From Terasakiispira papahanaumokuakeensis (GTDB lineage Bacteria > Pseudomonadota > Gammaproteobacteria > Pseudomonadales > Halomonadaceae), in the NCBI RefSeq assembly GCF_001709345.1, contig NZ_MDTQ01000001.1:1193835-1257834 (forward strand): a stretch of DNA of 64,000 nt. Direction: 5' to 3'. Made by a program: the position numbers and the translations under genes. Every line of letters starts with the position of its first letter. The stretch's first letter is position 1. The notes under the pieces were generated by a model. The model was not told where the DNA came from. It searched no databases and saw only the letters and a program-made list of their open reading frames with translations. Below, piece by piece: positions 17,877 through 27,212 of the stretch.

Positions 17877-18980
17877 ATGCAAGAAGAACAACAATATCAG
17901 TCTGCTGCATCCCGTCGTAGTTTTATGCGTAAAGCGTTGGCGTTATCTGTTGCGGTGCCAACGATAGGGGCTTTGGGTGGGACGAGCCGATTGGCTCAAG
18001 CACAGCCTAAACCGCTAGATACGCATTATCCTGACCCTCATGTCGAGGTCCTCGATGATCGTTTTTTGAAGTTGCGTTTGTTTAATGCCAGTGTCGAGCG
18101 CTTAGCGACGGGGATGCGTTGGGCGGAAGGTCCTGTGTGGTTCCAGGATGGACGTTACCTGTTGGTCAGTGATATTCCCAATAATCGAATTATGCGTTGG
18201 GATGAGATCTCCGGTTCATTTGATGTGTACCGGCATAATGCGAACTTTTCTAATGGTATGTGTCGTGATTTACAGGGACGACTGGTGACGTGTGAAGGCT
18301 CCTCGACGCATGCCGAAGGGCGCCGTGTCACCCGTACTGAGCATGATGGCAGTATAACGGTTTTGGCAGATCAGTATGACGGACAGCGTTTTAACTCTCC
18401 CAATGATGTTGTCGTGAAACGCGATGGGTCGATCTGGTTCACTGATCCGCCTTTCCAAAGTGGCAATAATTATGAAGGGCATAAAATTGAGCGTACTTTG
18501 CCCGATGCGGTTTATCGCATTGATGGTGAAACGGGCGTAGTGACTCAAGTTGAGGGGAATATTGCAGGCCCTAATGGGCTGTGCTTTTCACCCGATGAAC
18601 GTTTGCTTTATATCGTCGAAGGGCGGGCGAAACCTAACCGGTTAGTTTGGGCTTATGAGGTTCGGGATGACGGGACTTTAGGGAAACGTCATGTTCATAT
18701 TGAAGCGCCGGACCATGCAGGTGTTGATGGTATTAAATGTGATGAAGCAGGTAATCTTTGGTGTGGTTGGGGAAGTGATGGTTCTCCGGATGTCAATCCT
18801 GCTGATTTCGATGGTGTGATGGTATTCAGTCCTGAGGGCGAAGCGATTGGACATATTCATCTACCAGAACGTTGCGCCAACATCTGTTTTGGGGGGCGTG
18901 CTCAAAATCGTTTGTTGATGGCGAGTAGTCACTCGGTGTATGCCCTTTATGTCAATACGCGCAGTGCATTGACTTTGTAA
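17877..18980 (+). CDS. Tat-exported SMP-30/gluconolactonase family protein
   Basis: 367 residues. A twin-arginine signal is visible (SRRSFMRK, then a hydrophobic stretch and cleavage near LAQAQ), so the enzyme is folded before export to the periplasm. The mature part matches SMP-30/gluconolactonase/LRE beta-propellers: RWAEGPVWF, VSDIPNNRIMRW, FNSPNDVVVKRDGSIWFTDPPF and GPNGLCFSPDERLLYI, with metal-site Glu and Asn residues. It probably opens an aldono- or aldarolactone outside the cytosol to give the free acid for TctCBA. It lies 38 bases after garD and is probably co-transcribed. The substrate is inferred from context. Confidence 0.88.
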   Translation: MQEEQQYQSAASRRSFMRKALALSVAVPTIGALGGTSRLAQAQPKPLDTHYPDPHVEVLDDRFLKLRLFNASVERLATGMRWAEGPVWFQDGRYLLVSDIPNNRIMRWDEISGSFDVYRHNANFSNGMCRDLQGRLVTCEGSSTHAEGRRVTRTEHDGSITVLADQYDGQRFNSPNDVVVKRDGSIWFTDPPFQSGNNYEGHKIERTLPDAVYRIDGETGVVTQVEGNIAGPNGLCFSPDERLLYIVEGRAKPNRLVWAYEVRDDGTLGKRHVHIEAPDHAGVDGIKCDEAGNLWCGWGSDGSPDVNPADFDGVMVFSPEGEAIGHIHLPERCANICFGGRAQNRLLMASSHSVYALYVNTRSALTL

Positions 18981-19061
18981 ATCTCGCTCTGTGCCTCTTT
19001 GCCTACCCGGGAGCGAAAAGCTTGAGGCGCAGTGCATTATTTTTCAGGCAATGCGACATTT

Positions 19062-19078
19062 TTGTCTGATGTATTATG
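19062..19078 (+). promoter_or_regulatory. Candidate operator, site 3 of the aldarate regulon
   Basis: TTGTCTGATGTATTATG, aligned with the sites before the regulator gene and tctC. It lies 88 bases before the kdgD start and is followed by a second GTATTATG copy. Confidence 0.4.
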
Positions 19079-19165
19079 TATTATGTTGCGTGAGTGCGCT
19101 TCATTGTGGTCTGAATGATAGACATTCCCTGTGATATGAACTGATCTTTGAATGAGGTGTGGATA

Positions 19166-20077
19166 ATGAGTTTTTCAGTTGAACAGATGCGTAGGGCGTT
19201 GAGTGATGGTCTTTTGTCTTTTCCCATTACAGATCTGGATGATAAGGGACAGTTTAACCCTGAAACTTATCGCGAACGTTTAGAGTGGTTTGTCCAGCAA
19301 GGCGTCTCTACGGTGTTTGTTGCCGGTGGCACAGGGGAGTTCTTTTCCTTATCTACGGATGAGTATCGCCAGATCTGTCAGATTGCGGTGGAGACAGTGG
19401 CAGGGCGAGTGCCGGTGATTGCTAGTGCCGGTAAGAGCATTCCTGATGCCCAAGCGTTATGCAAAATCGCTGAAGAAGCGGGTGTTGATGGCATTCTGTT
19501 GATGCCGCCTTATTTGACGGAGTGTCCTGCTCATGGTGTGGTCGAGTATGCCAAAGCAGTGATGAACAGTACTTCGCTGCAGGTGATTTATTACAACCGT
19601 GCTAATGGCGTGTTGGATGCTGAAAGTGTTAAATCCCTCGCTGCAGCGTGCCCGAATATGATTGGCTTGAAAGATGGTGTGGGCAATCTCGCGGCACTGA
19701 ATGACACCATTAAAACAGTCGGTGATCGCTTGGTTTATATCGGAGGTGTGCCTACTGCCGAAATCTTCGCTGAGGCTTATATCTCGATTGGTGTCAATAC
19801 TTACTCTTCGGCAGTGTTTAATTTTATGCCGGAAATGGCGATGCGGTTTTACAAGGCGCTGCGTGAAGGTGATCGGACAACCGTTACACAAATTATTCAG
19901 GACTTTTTTATTCCATTTTGTCGTCTGCGTGATCGTCAGAAGGGGTATGCCGTGAGTCTGATCAAAGTCGGAGCCGATCTGATAGGCCGTTCAGCAGGAG
20001 ATGTTCGTTTCCCTCTGACCATGCCGACTAAAGAAGAAAAGGCTGAGTTGAAGCGCATTATTGACGCTAACCAATAA
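19166..20077 (+). CDS. kdgD: 5-dehydro-4-deoxyglucarate dehydratase
   Basis: 303 residues from the ATG at 19166, preceded by GAGGTGTGGATA; this is the usual family length. It belongs to the DHDPS/NAL aldolase superfamily, with FVAGGTGEFFSLS near the N-terminus, the catalytic Tyr in VIYYNRANG (Y143) and the Schiff-base lysine in GLKDGVGN (K169). It converts 5-dehydro-4-deoxyglucarate to 2-oxoglutarate semialdehyde, CO2 and water. It is therefore the common step after both GarD and GudD. The 2-oxoglutarate semialdehyde dehydrogenase that should follow is not in the window. Confidence 0.94.
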   Translation: MSFSVEQMRRALSDGLLSFPITDLDDKGQFNPETYRERLEWFVQQGVSTVFVAGGTGEFFSLSTDEYRQICQIAVETVAGRVPVIASAGKSIPDAQALCKIAEEAGVDGILLMPPYLTECPAHGVVEYAKAVMNSTSLQVIYYNRANGVLDAESVKSLAAACPNMIGLKDGVGNLAALNDTIKTVGDRLVYIGGVPTAEIFAEAYISIGVNTYSSAVFNFMPEMAMRFYKALREGDRTTVTQIIQDFFIPFCRLRDRQKGYAVSLIKVGADLIGRSAGDVRFPLTMPTKEEKAELKRIIDANQ

Positions 20078-20101
20078 TCGGCCTGGGTTTAATTGTTCAG
20101 G

Positions 20102-20139
20102 GTCTAACTATTTAGAATCTAGCTATTTAGAGTCTAGAG
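20102..20139. repeat. 15-bp tandem repeat between kdgD and gudD
   Basis: Units GTCTAACTATTTAGA (20102-20116) and ATCTAGCTATTTAGA (20117-20131), then a partial copy GTCTAG. It fills the gap between the kdgD stop and the gudD ribosome site. Confidence 0.85.
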
Positions 20140-20160
20140 TTCATTGTTGAGGTAATGCTC

Positions 20161-21486
20161 ATGTTCCCGACCGTAACAAAAATGACCGTTGTCCCGGTTG
20201 CCGGGTATGACAGTTTTCTTCTCAATCTCAGTGGTGGCCATGCCCCTTGGTTTATCCGTACGGTCGTGGTCATTGAGGACAGTGACGGCCGCGTTGGGCT
20301 GGGTGAAGTTCCCGCCACAGATCGCATTATTCGTACACTGGAGCACTGCCGCTCTTTGGTGGAAGGGCAAGGTATAGGGCGCTATAAGGCGATCATCAGC
20401 CAGGTGAGGGCAGCGATATCCGGTCAGCAAGATGATGTGCGTGGTCATCAGACGTTTGATTTGCGTACGGCTGTCCATGTGATCACGGCGATTGAATCTG
20501 CGTTGTTAGATTTGGCCGGTCAGCATATGGGGTTGCCCGTGGCTGACCTACTAGGGCAGTTTGGCAAGCAGCGTGATGACGTCGAGGCTTTGGGGTACTT
20601 GTTTCTGTTAGGTGACCCGGATAAGACCGATTTACCTTATCCTCGTTGTGTAGACCCCCAGGATGATTGGGACCTGGTGAGAACTCAAGAAGCATTGACG
20701 CCAGAAAAAGTAGCCAACTTGGCGAAAGCGGCTTATGCCCGTTATGGCTTTAAGGATTTCAAGTTAAAAGGGGGGGTATTGGATGGGCGTCAAGAAGCGG
20801 AGTGTATTGCTGCACTCTATGAGGCCTTCCCCGATGCTCGCTTAACGCTGGATCCGAATGGCGCCTGGACCTTGAAACAAGCGGTTGAGTATCTTGAGCC
20901 CATTCAGCATATGCTCAGTTATGCTGAGGACCCTTGTGGCCAAGAAGGGGCTTGGTCGGGTCGTGAAATCTTGTCTGAGTTTAAACGCCAGACAGGGATG
21001 AAAACGGCGACCAATATGATCGCAACAGATTGGCAACAGTTGCGTGATGCTGTTCGTTTGGATTCAGTGGATATCCCGTTAGCTGACTGCCATTTCTGGA
21101 CGATGCAAGGGGCTGTCGCTGTAGGCGAGCTGTGTCATGAATGGGGCATGACCTGGGGATCGCATTCAAATAATCACTTTGATATTTCGTTGGCCATGAT
21201 GACGCATGTCGCCGCCGCGTGTCCTGGAGAGATTACGGCGATCGATACCCACTGGATTTGGCAGGATGGTCAGCGCCTGACGCAGGCTCCGCTGAAAATT
21301 CATGATGGGAAATTACGTGTGCCGGAACAGCCAGGCTTAGGGGTGACTCTAGATCCGGTGCAGTTGAAACAGGCCCATGCTTTGTACCAATCGCTGACAT
21401 TAGGGCAGCGAGATGATGCGATGGCCATGCAGTATCTCATTCCTGGTTGGCAATTTGATGCGAAGCGTCCGGCATTGGTCCGTTAA
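20161..21486 (+). CDS. gudD: Glucarate dehydratase
   Basis: 441 residues from the ATG at 20161, eight bases after GAGG; an ATG two codons earlier is too close to that site. Enolase-superfamily member closely matching E. coli Gud[18 protein letters not shown] at the N-terminus, [20 protein letters not shown], the catalytic FKLKGG pair (K201, K203), LDPNGAW and EDPCG metal-ligand motifs, and the His motif [15 protein letters not shown]. It dehydrates D-glucarate (and L-idarate) to 5-dehydro-4-deoxyglucarate, feeding KdgD encoded just upstream. The end [17 protein letters not shown] matches the family. Confidence 0.95.
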   Translation: MFPTVTKMTVVPVAGYDSFLLNLSGGHAPWFIRTVVVIEDSDGRVGLGEVPATDRIIRTLEHCRSLVEGQGIGRYKAIISQVRAAISGQQDDVRGHQTFDLRTAVHVITAIESALLDLAGQHMGLPVADLLGQFGKQRDDVEALGYLFLLGDPDKTDLPYPRCVDPQDDWDLVRTQEALTPEKVANLAKAAYARYGFKDFKLKGGVLDGRQEAECIAALYEAFPDARLTLDPNGAWTLKQAVEYLEPIQHMLSYAEDPCGQEGAWSGREILSEFKRQTGMKTATNMIATDWQQLRDAVRLDSVDIPLADCHFWTMQGAVAVGELCHEWGMTWGSHSNNHFDISLAMMTHVAAACPGEITAIDTHWIWQDGQRLTQAPLKIHDGKLRVPEQPGLGVTLDPVQLKQAHALYQSLTLGQRDDAMAMQYLIPGWQFDAKRPALVR

Positions 21487-21516
21487 GGCCTGGAGAATAT
21501 CTCTACCCTGAATCCC

Positions 21517-21545
21517 AAAAGGCCTGCTATTGAAGCGGGCCTTTT
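21517..21545 (+). terminator. Intrinsic terminator after gudD
   Basis: Stem AAAAGGCCTGC/GCGGGCCTTTT with one G-U pair and loop TATTGAA; the 3' arm ends in four T residues and GTATTT follows. It starts 31 bases after the gudD stop. The following 19-base repeats look like partial copies of its 3' arm. Confidence 0.75.
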
Positions 21546-21593
21546 GTATTTGAAGCAAGTTTTTGTATTTAAAGCGGGCTTTTGCATTTAAGG
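21542..21593. repeat. 19-bp tandem repeat, 2.7 copies, after the gudD terminator
   Basis: TTTTGTATTTGAAGCAAGT (21542-21560), TTTTGTATTTAAAGCGGGC (21561-21579) and TTTTGCATTTAAGG (21580-21593). The terminator arm immediately before (TATTGAAGCGGGC) resembles the same unit, so the array may have grown from the terminator itself. Confidence 0.85.
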
Positions 21594-21658
21594 AGTGAGC
21601 CCTACCTTTTGAACAAGGCAGAATGATGCCTGCATACCTAGACGAAGGAGTGATCAAG

Positions 21659-22603
21659 ATGATTGATGTGCTTGTTGTGGCACCGGTGCGTCCGGCGCAA
21701 ATGGCTGAATTAGAAGCACGATATCAGCTGCACCGTTTGGATCTCTTAACTGATGAGACTTCCCGCAATGTGCTATTGGACCAAGTCGGGACACGTATTC
21801 GTGCGGTTGTCACCACTGGTGGGGGTGGTTTTTCTGAAGCACTGTTGGCGCGTTTGCCAGCGTTGGAAATTGTCGCCTGTGGCAGTGTTGGGACCGACAG
21901 CTTATGTGTCGATGCGTGTCATGCCAAGGGTGTACTCGTCACGAATACCCCGGATGTACTTACGGATGATGTCGCGGATATGGCGATGATGTTATTACTG
22001 ACAACGGTGCGGCGCTTATTGCCTGGGGTCGAATGGATTCGCCAAGGCCATTGGGTTGAGCAAGGCATGATGGCGTTGAATACAACGGTGACAGGCAAGC
22101 GACTTGGGATCGCTGGCCTTGGTCGAATCGGACAAGCCATTGCAAAACGAGCGGAAGCGTTTGGTATGGAAGTCAGTTATTATGGCCGTCGCCCAAAATC
22201 GGAAGTGTCCTATCGATATTATGATGATTTGGTCGCGATGGCGCGTGATGTTGATATCCTGGCACCAGTAGTCCCTGGTGGCGCTGCCACCCAAGGGCTG
22301 ATCTCACGTGAGGTGTTGAGTGCTTTAGGTCCTCAGGGCTATTTCATCAATATTGCGAGAGGGTCCGTTGTGGATGAGCCTGCACTGGTGGAGCTGCTAC
22401 AACAAGGGCAGCTGGCAGGGGCGGGCTTAGATGTATTTGCTCATGAGCCTCAGGTTCCACCCGCGTTATTGTCGATGCCGCAAGTTGTTGTTCAACCGCA
22501 TTGTGCAAGCGGCACGGTTGAAACCCGGGCTGCGATGGCGCAATTGGTCGTGGATAATCTAGCGGCTTATTTTTCGGATCAACCATTACTTACACCCGTC
22601 TGA
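21659..22603 (+). CDS. D-2-hydroxyacid dehydrogenase (GhrB-like)
   Basis: 314 residues from the ATG at 21659, eight bases after GGAG; the upstream in-frame ATGs lack a site. Standard D-isomer 2-hydroxyacid dehydrogenase layout: NAD(P)-binding motif GLGRIGQAIA near residue 150, catalytic Arg in NIARGSVVDE, Glu in DVFAHEP, and His in VQPHCASGTVETR. Members reduce glyoxylate, hydroxypyruvate or 2-oxo sugar acids. Next to the aldarate genes it may act on a sugar-acid intermediate or side product, but the substrate is not visible in the sequence. It probably forms a short operon with the AEC carrier 73 bases downstream. Confidence 0.88.
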   Translation: MIDVLVVAPVRPAQMAELEARYQLHRLDLLTDETSRNVLLDQVGTRIRAVVTTGGGGFSEALLARLPALEIVACGSVGTDSLCVDACHAKGVLVTNTPDVLTDDVADMAMMLLLTTVRRLLPGVEWIRQGHWVEQGMMALNTTVTGKRLGIAGLGRIGQAIAKRAEAFGMEVSYYGRRPKSEVSYRYYDDLVAMARDVDILAPVVPGGAATQGLISREVLSALGPQGYFINIARGSVVDEPALVELLQQGQLAGAGLDVFAHEPQVPPALLSMPQVVVQPHCASGTVETRAAMAQLVVDNLAAYFSDQPLLTPV

Positions 22604-22676
22604 CACTGGCTAGTCTGGCAATTTAGGTGTTTTAGTCGTGATCTTTTCACTTTAATACAAACCAACAAGGAGCCCC

Positions 22677-23627
22677 ATGGACAATCCTCAGACGATGTTC
22701 ATTCAAGTATTTACTGTGACAGGCCCGGTTTTCGCTATGGTGGTGCTGGGTATTGTGCTGAAGCGTCTCAGGTTGATCGATGAGCATTTTATGTCTGTGG
22801 CTTCTAATCTAAGCTTTAAAGCCTTGATGCCGACGCTGTTGTTTTTTGGCATTTTGCGTACGGATCTGAGCATGGCTTTGCAACCTGCTTTGATTGGTTA
22901 TTTCTACCTGGCAACGGTATTGAGCTTTGCCTGGGCATGGTTATGGTCATTAAAGCATGTGCCTTATGCTGAGCGGGGGATTTATGTTCAAGGGGCTTTT
23001 CGGGGTAATTGCGGGATTGTGGGGTTGGCGTTAGCTGCTAGCCAATATGGCGATTATGGTCTGTCAGTCGGTGGTGTTTTGGCTGGGCTGATTATTGTGT
23101 TGTTTAATGTGTTATCTATTATTGTGCTGGCTTTTTATAGTCCGCATTTTGATGCTGATTTAAAGTCAGTGATGAAAGGGCTAGCCAAAAACCCACTGAT
23201 TTTAAGCGTACTTGCCGGGCTCCTTGCTTCTTGGATGAATGTACAATTACCGCAATGGATTTTGATCTCGGCAGACTACTTTTCTGCGATGACATTACCT
23301 TTGGCTCTGATTTGTGTCGGTGGCTCTTTATCGATGGCTGCATTTATTCACTCGGGGAAAATTGCGCTCAGTTCAAGTCTGTTTAAAGTGTTATGGACTC
23401 CGATTGCTTTTACCTTGCTGGCAGCTTTAATCGGTTTTGAGGGACGAGATCTTGGGATGTTGTTTCTTTTTCTGGCCAGCCCGACTGCAGCCGCCAGTTA
23501 TGTGATGGCTCGTTCTGCTGGAAGTGATGGCCGATTGGCGGCGAATATTATTGCCATTTCCACGGTGATTTCTGTGGTGTCGATTATGTTGGGTCTATAC
23601 GGTTTGCAAGTGGTGGGCTTGATTTGA
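22677..23627 (+). CDS. AEC family (auxin efflux carrier-like) transporter
   Basis: 316 residues, start ATG after AAGGAGCCCC. About ten membrane segments in two halves of five; typical AEC text includes VFAMVVLGIVLKRL near the start, GNCGIVGLALA in the middle, and a second half beginning KNPLILSVLAGLLAS. Bacterial AEC proteins move malonate, malate and other carboxylates. Its place at the end of the aldarate block suggests export or import of a sugar-acid product, which is inference. The direction of transport cannot be read from the sequence. Confidence 0.85.
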   Translation: MDNPQTMFIQVFTVTGPVFAMVVLGIVLKRLRLIDEHFMSVASNLSFKALMPTLLFFGILRTDLSMALQPALIGYFYLATVLSFAWAWLWSLKHVPYAERGIYVQGAFRGNCGIVGLALAASQYGDYGLSVGGVLAGLIIVLFNVLSIIVLAFYSPHFDADLKSVMKGLAKNPLILSVLAGLLASWMNVQLPQWILISADYFSAMTLPLALICVGGSLSMAAFIHSGKIALSSSLFKVLWTPIAFTLLAALIGFEGRDLGMLFLFLASPTAAASYVMARSAGSDGRLAANIIAISTVISVVSIMLGLYGLQVVGLI

Positions 23628-23710
23628 GCGTTGGGGTCGACCGCATCAGGCCCATATCTTGCCTGTATTGAGGGGCCCAATGCGGTGAGTATTCTTAGTC
23701 CGTGTTGTGC

Positions 23711-24886
23711 CTAGCCTGCGGGAGATAGATGACATAAGCGCTCGGCCGCCTGGCTTAAGGTGGCCTCACTTTTGGCAAAACATAAGCGTAAGTAATGCAG
23801 GTCTCGGGGTGGCTCAGCATAAAAAACTGAAATGGGAATGGCGGCAACCCCGATTTCTCGAGTTAATCTCAGGGCCATTTCTGTATCCAGTTGATCACTG
23901 ATTGCATGATAATCCAGTAATTGGAAGTAGGTCCCTTGTGTCGGGGTTAAGTTGAAGTGGCTATTGCGAAGCAGATCGCAAAAGTGGTCGCGCTTGGCTT
24001 GATAGAAATGGGGGAGCTGGGTGTGATGCTCTGGATGTTGGTTCATAAAGTCTGCCAGCGCCCATTGAAATGGCGTACTGGTGCTGAAGGTTAAGTACTG
24101 GTGAACTTTTCGAACTTCAGCAGATAGCGCTTGAGGTGCGACGACATAACCCACTTTCCAACCGGTTGTATGGTAGGTCTTACCGAAAGAAGACACCACG
24201 ATCGAGCGTGCTGCTAGCGCTGGATGACTGAGCAAACTTAAGTGGGGTCGTCCATCAAACACAATGTGTTCATAGACTTCATCACCCAATAATAGCGTTG
24301 GTGTTTCAGCTAAAAGGTCCGCCAGCTGGTTGAGGTCTTGTTGTGTCAGTACTGCACCCGTCGGGTTATGTGGGTTGTTGACGATCACTAGACGGGGTTG
24401 TCGGTGCAATAGGTCTGCTAATTGTTGCCAATCAATGGTGAAATGTGGCGGTTGTAATGGTAGATGGTGAGTGATCCCGCCATTTAAAGTAATCGCTGGC
24501 TCATAGCAGTCATAAGCGGGGTCAAAAACAATGACCTCGTCACCGGGGCGAACGCATGCAGCTATCGCGGCAAATATGCCTTCTGTCGCGCCAGATGTGA
24601 CGGTGACTTCATGGTCTGGGTCCGCATGGTAGCCGTATAACGTTTGAACTTTGTGTGCGATGGCTTCACGGAGTGCCGGTACGCCGGGCATTGGTGCGTA
24701 TTGATTGTGGCCTTGGTTGAGATAATGACTCACGCGGTCTTTTAAGGCTTGAGGGCCATCAAAATCAGGAAACCCTTGAGATAAGTTTAAGGCTCCGGTA
24801 TCAGCAGCCAGTTGAGACATGGTGGAAAATATTGTAGTGCCCACTCGAGGTAGTCGAGAGGGTGGAAGAGAGATCGATGTGTTCAT
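23711..24886 (-). CDS. ybdL: Methionine aminotransferase-like PLP enzyme (YbdL type)
   Basis: 391 residues, class I/II aminotransferase. Typical blocks: LNLSQGFPDFDGP, NQYAPMPGVPALREAIA, TVTSGATEGIFAAI, IVNNPHNPTGAV, LLGDEVYEHIVFDG and the PLP lysine in SSFGKTYHTTGWKVGY. These match E. coli YbdL, which prefers methionine, histidine and phenylalanine as amino donors. The ATG at 24886 has only a weak ribosome site, but the N-terminus fits the family. It is convergent with the AEC gene, is not co-directional with the aldarate genes and is probably independent of them. Confidence 0.88.
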   Translation of the reverse strand: MNTSISLPPSRLPRVGTTIFSTMSQLAADTGALNLSQGFPDFDGPQALKDRVSHYLNQGHNQYAPMPGVPALREAIAHKVQTLYGYHADPDHEVTVTSGATEGIFAAIAACVRPGDEVIVFDPAYDCYEPAITLNGGITHHLPLQPPHFTIDWQQLADLLHRQPRLVIVNNPHNPTGAVLTQQDLNQLADLLAETPTLLLGDEVYEHIVFDGRPHLSLLSHPALAARSIVVSSFGKTYHTTGWKVGYVVAPQALSAEVRKVHQYLTFSTSTPFQWALADFMNQHPEHHTQLPHFYQAKRDHFCDLLRNSHFNLTPTQGTYFQLLDYHAISDQLDTEMALRLTREIGVAAIPISVFYAEPPRDLHYLRLCFAKSEATLSQAAERLCHLSPAG

Positions 24887-24987
24887 GATGGCCCATTTGA
24901 CCCGTTGAGAATAGAAAGCTTGTTGGCATTGTAACCCGCAGAACCGATAGCGAAAGTCAGGTCAGTTATGTCTGCTGTATCATTGGG

Positions 24988-26133
24988 TTATAAGCCGGGC
25001 TTGGATTGCTCTCTGTTGTCGTCTTCGCGAGTATTTCTTTTTAGCGTATTTTCTTGTGCCGTGCTTTCTGATGAAGTGCTTTCTGACGAAGTGTTGTCTT
25101 CTTGGCTGATGACTTGATTACGGCCCGATCGCTTGGCTTGATAGAGGCGTTGATCCGCACGGCGATAAAGGGTTTCCAGTTTCTTTCCCTCTGTGGGCCA
25201 GCAGGCAAGTCCGATGCTGATCGTCGTTTCTAAAGTACCTTGTGATGTTGTCATGACTTCTTGGGCTTGCGCTTTTCTCAGTTGCTCCGCGAGTACGCAG
25301 GCTTCAGCTTTAGGTGTCGAAGGCAGTATGATGCAAAACTCTTCCCCTCCAACGCGGAAAAGCCAGTCGGTATTACGCGTGTGACGCTGTAGCATTTCGG
25401 CCACTTTAACGAGCACCTCATCTCCAATGTCATGGCCGTATTGGTCATTAATCGCTTTAAACCAATCGATATCAATCAACATCAGTACCAGCCGGTGTTT
25501 GTTCATCGGGTAGCGACTAAGCTGTTGAAAAATGGATTCCAGGTGTAGACGGTTATGGAGCCCTGTTAAAGGGTCTCGAGCGGCTTGTTCCTGTAGCTGC
25601 TGAATGGCTTCTTCGCGTTTGGCTTCATATAAGTAGCTGAGTGCCCAGGTAATGCCTAGTGCCATACCCATATTTGCCAGTGAGGCGAAGTATTCCAATG
25701 AAGAAGGTTGTTTGTTCGTGAGAGCAAAAGTCAACATACAGATTGATGCTGCAACACTGGTGAGCTGTGTGCCTCGTGTTTTGCCTAGAAGTAAGTACGA
25801 CAGCATGGGAATTTGCATCACCCAGACAAACTGATTGGCTCTAAAAGCTCCGGCATAACTGAGTCCGACCGCAATACAGCCAAATACAAGTGCCAGCCAG
25901 CTGATAATCCAGCGGTGGGATATGCCGAGGGATGTATTGGATGAGCGGCGTGTGACACAAGCAAAAACTAAGGTGAAGATGACCGTCACGATTTCCAGAC
26001 CAGCCAAAAGCCATTGCGCTTTCAGCAAGTTAACCAGAATAAAGCAAACTCCCGCAATGACGACAAAGTTTTGGGCTGCGTTTAATACGGTCAGTCGGGT
26101 TTGATCGGTCTCTTCCCAGAGGCTGGGTTTCAT
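24988..26133 (-). CDS. Membrane-bound diguanylate cyclase
   Basis: 381 residues. About six membrane segments fill residues 15-180. A short coiled linker leads to a GGDEF domain (about 190-350) with active site GGEEF in LFRVGGEEFCIILP and an I-site RNTD five residues before it, so it should make cyclic di-GMP with product inhibition. The C-terminal tail is Ser/Glu/Thr-rich and encoded in part by 15-base DNA repeats (25061-25090). No sensor domain other than the membrane part is seen. Confidence 0.88.
   Translation of the reverse strand: MKPSLWEETDQTRLTVLNAAQNFVVIAGVCFILVNLLKAQWLLAGLEIVTVIFTLVFACVTRRSSNTSLGISHRWIISWLALVFGCIAVGLSYAGAFRANQFVWVMQIPMLSYLLLGKTRGTQLTSVAASICMLTFALTNKQPSSLEYFASLANMGMALGITWALSYLYEAKREEAIQQLQEQAARDPLTGLHNRLHLESIFQQLSRYPMNKHRLVLMLIDIDWFKAINDQYGHDIGDEVLVKVAEMLQRHTRNTDWLFRVGGEEFCIILPSTPKAEACVLAEQLRKAQAQEVMTTSQGTLETTISIGLACWPTEGKKLETLYRRADQRLYQAKRSGRNQVISQEDNTSSESTSSESTAQENTLKRNTREDDNREQSKPGL
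25061..25090. repeat. 15-bp in-frame repeat in the cyclase tail
   Basis: GTGCTTTCTGATGAA (25061-25075) and GTGCTTTCTGACGAA (25076-25090), one mismatch, in frame with the minus-strand diguanylate cyclase gene and coding for the SSEST-type repeats of its tail. Confidence 0.85.
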
Positions 26134-26307
26134 TCAGGGCTCATCAATCAAATGTTAACGATATGTAATTTTAACATGCTTTTTATTTGCATTGTGCATC
26201 TTGTGTCTTGGGCGGTCTGTGCTTTGACCGTTTACGTCGGTTTGTGTTGAATAGTCGTTAGCCTCTCAAGTGTGCATATACCCGTGCATGCGGATTGTCG
26301 GGAGGAG

Positions 26308-27063
26308 CTATATTAGGTGTTGTAGGCTTTGAATGAGACCGAGGCTTGCCAGTAAACCTAGTAGCGGTAGGGCGATAGGGCGAAAAGAGCGAGGGTGCCA
26401 ACGGTTGAAGACGGCTTGCCCCAGACTGACACCGCACCATGTCGGTAGGCATAAAAGTAAAGTCGGTAGCAGCAGCGCGGAGGTCAGGAGTCCATTCAGG
26501 GCCAATAGCAGTAGAACTACCAGGTCTGTGAGTGCAAGAAAAATGATCAAGGTGCTGCGTTGGCGGGCTGGAGAGATCGATTGAGTCAATAAATAGCAGA
26601 CAACCGGTAGTCCTCCTATGGAAGCGGCTGCAGTAAAAGCTCCCGAGATTATGCCCGTGAACCGGGTCTGATAGGGCTTTTCTGTGCGAGTGAGGGGGTG
26701 GCGCATCAGTAACAGGGCCATCGCCAAAACGGTTAGGCTGATCATCAACTTAAGTGGTTGTTCGGGCACTTGGATCAGCAGGGTTAATCCCAATGGGATG
26801 CCGATCAATGCGCCACTGCTTAGACGCGTGATGATCCCTTTATCGGCGCCAGGCCAGGCTGCAGTCAGCAGTTTTAAGGTGCCGATAAGGTCGAGTAACA
26901 AAATGATAGGAACGCTGGTTTGTGGTGGCCAGATCAGGTTCAGCCCGCTAATGGCGATTGCTGCAAAACCAAAGCCAGTATAACCGCGGATAAAGGCGGC
27001 CAAGAGTACAGGCCATATTGCCCAGTGCAGATGGTAAGCCCAAAAAGATTCCACTAAGTGCAT
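26308..27063 (-). CDS. TauE/SafE family permease
   Basis: 251 residues from the ATG at 27063, preceded by TGGAG; a TTG five codons earlier is less likely. Seven to eight membrane segments, with the TauE/SafE hallmark FIRGYTGFGFAAIA near the N-terminus, GIPLGLTLL, and the second-half repeat GIISGAFTAAASIGGLPVVCYLL. The family exports sulfite, sulfoacetate and related organic anions. No sulfur gene lies beside it, so the substrate is open. Start and direction are clear. Confidence 0.87.
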   Translation of the reverse strand: MHLVESFWAYHLHWAIWPVLLAAFIRGYTGFGFAAIAISGLNLIWPPQTSVPIILLLDLIGTLKLLTAAWPGADKGIITRLSSGALIGIPLGLTLLIQVPEQPLKLMISLTVLAMALLLMRHPLTRTEKPYQTRFTGIISGAFTAAASIGGLPVVCYLLTQSISPARQRSTLIIFLALTDLVVLLLLALNGLLTSALLLPTLLLCLPTWCGVSLGQAVFNRWHPRSFRPIALPLLGLLASLGLIQSLQHLI

Positions 27064-27212
27064 GAACGCTCCAGGCAAGCTTAAAGAAACGATTTAAAGT
27101 GACCAAGGTGAACCAAGCCAATCGAACTCATTGAGTGAGTCTTGGACCTTAGTCGATATGCGTGCATGAAGGAGTGTAAGTGGGCGTATGCTTGAAGCGT
27201 AGGGCCAGTTTG

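Noticed and set aside
19457-19891. 144-codon minus-strand frame within kdgD
   Set aside because: Antisense shadow; the plus strand encodes a full-length enzyme with both catalytic residues.
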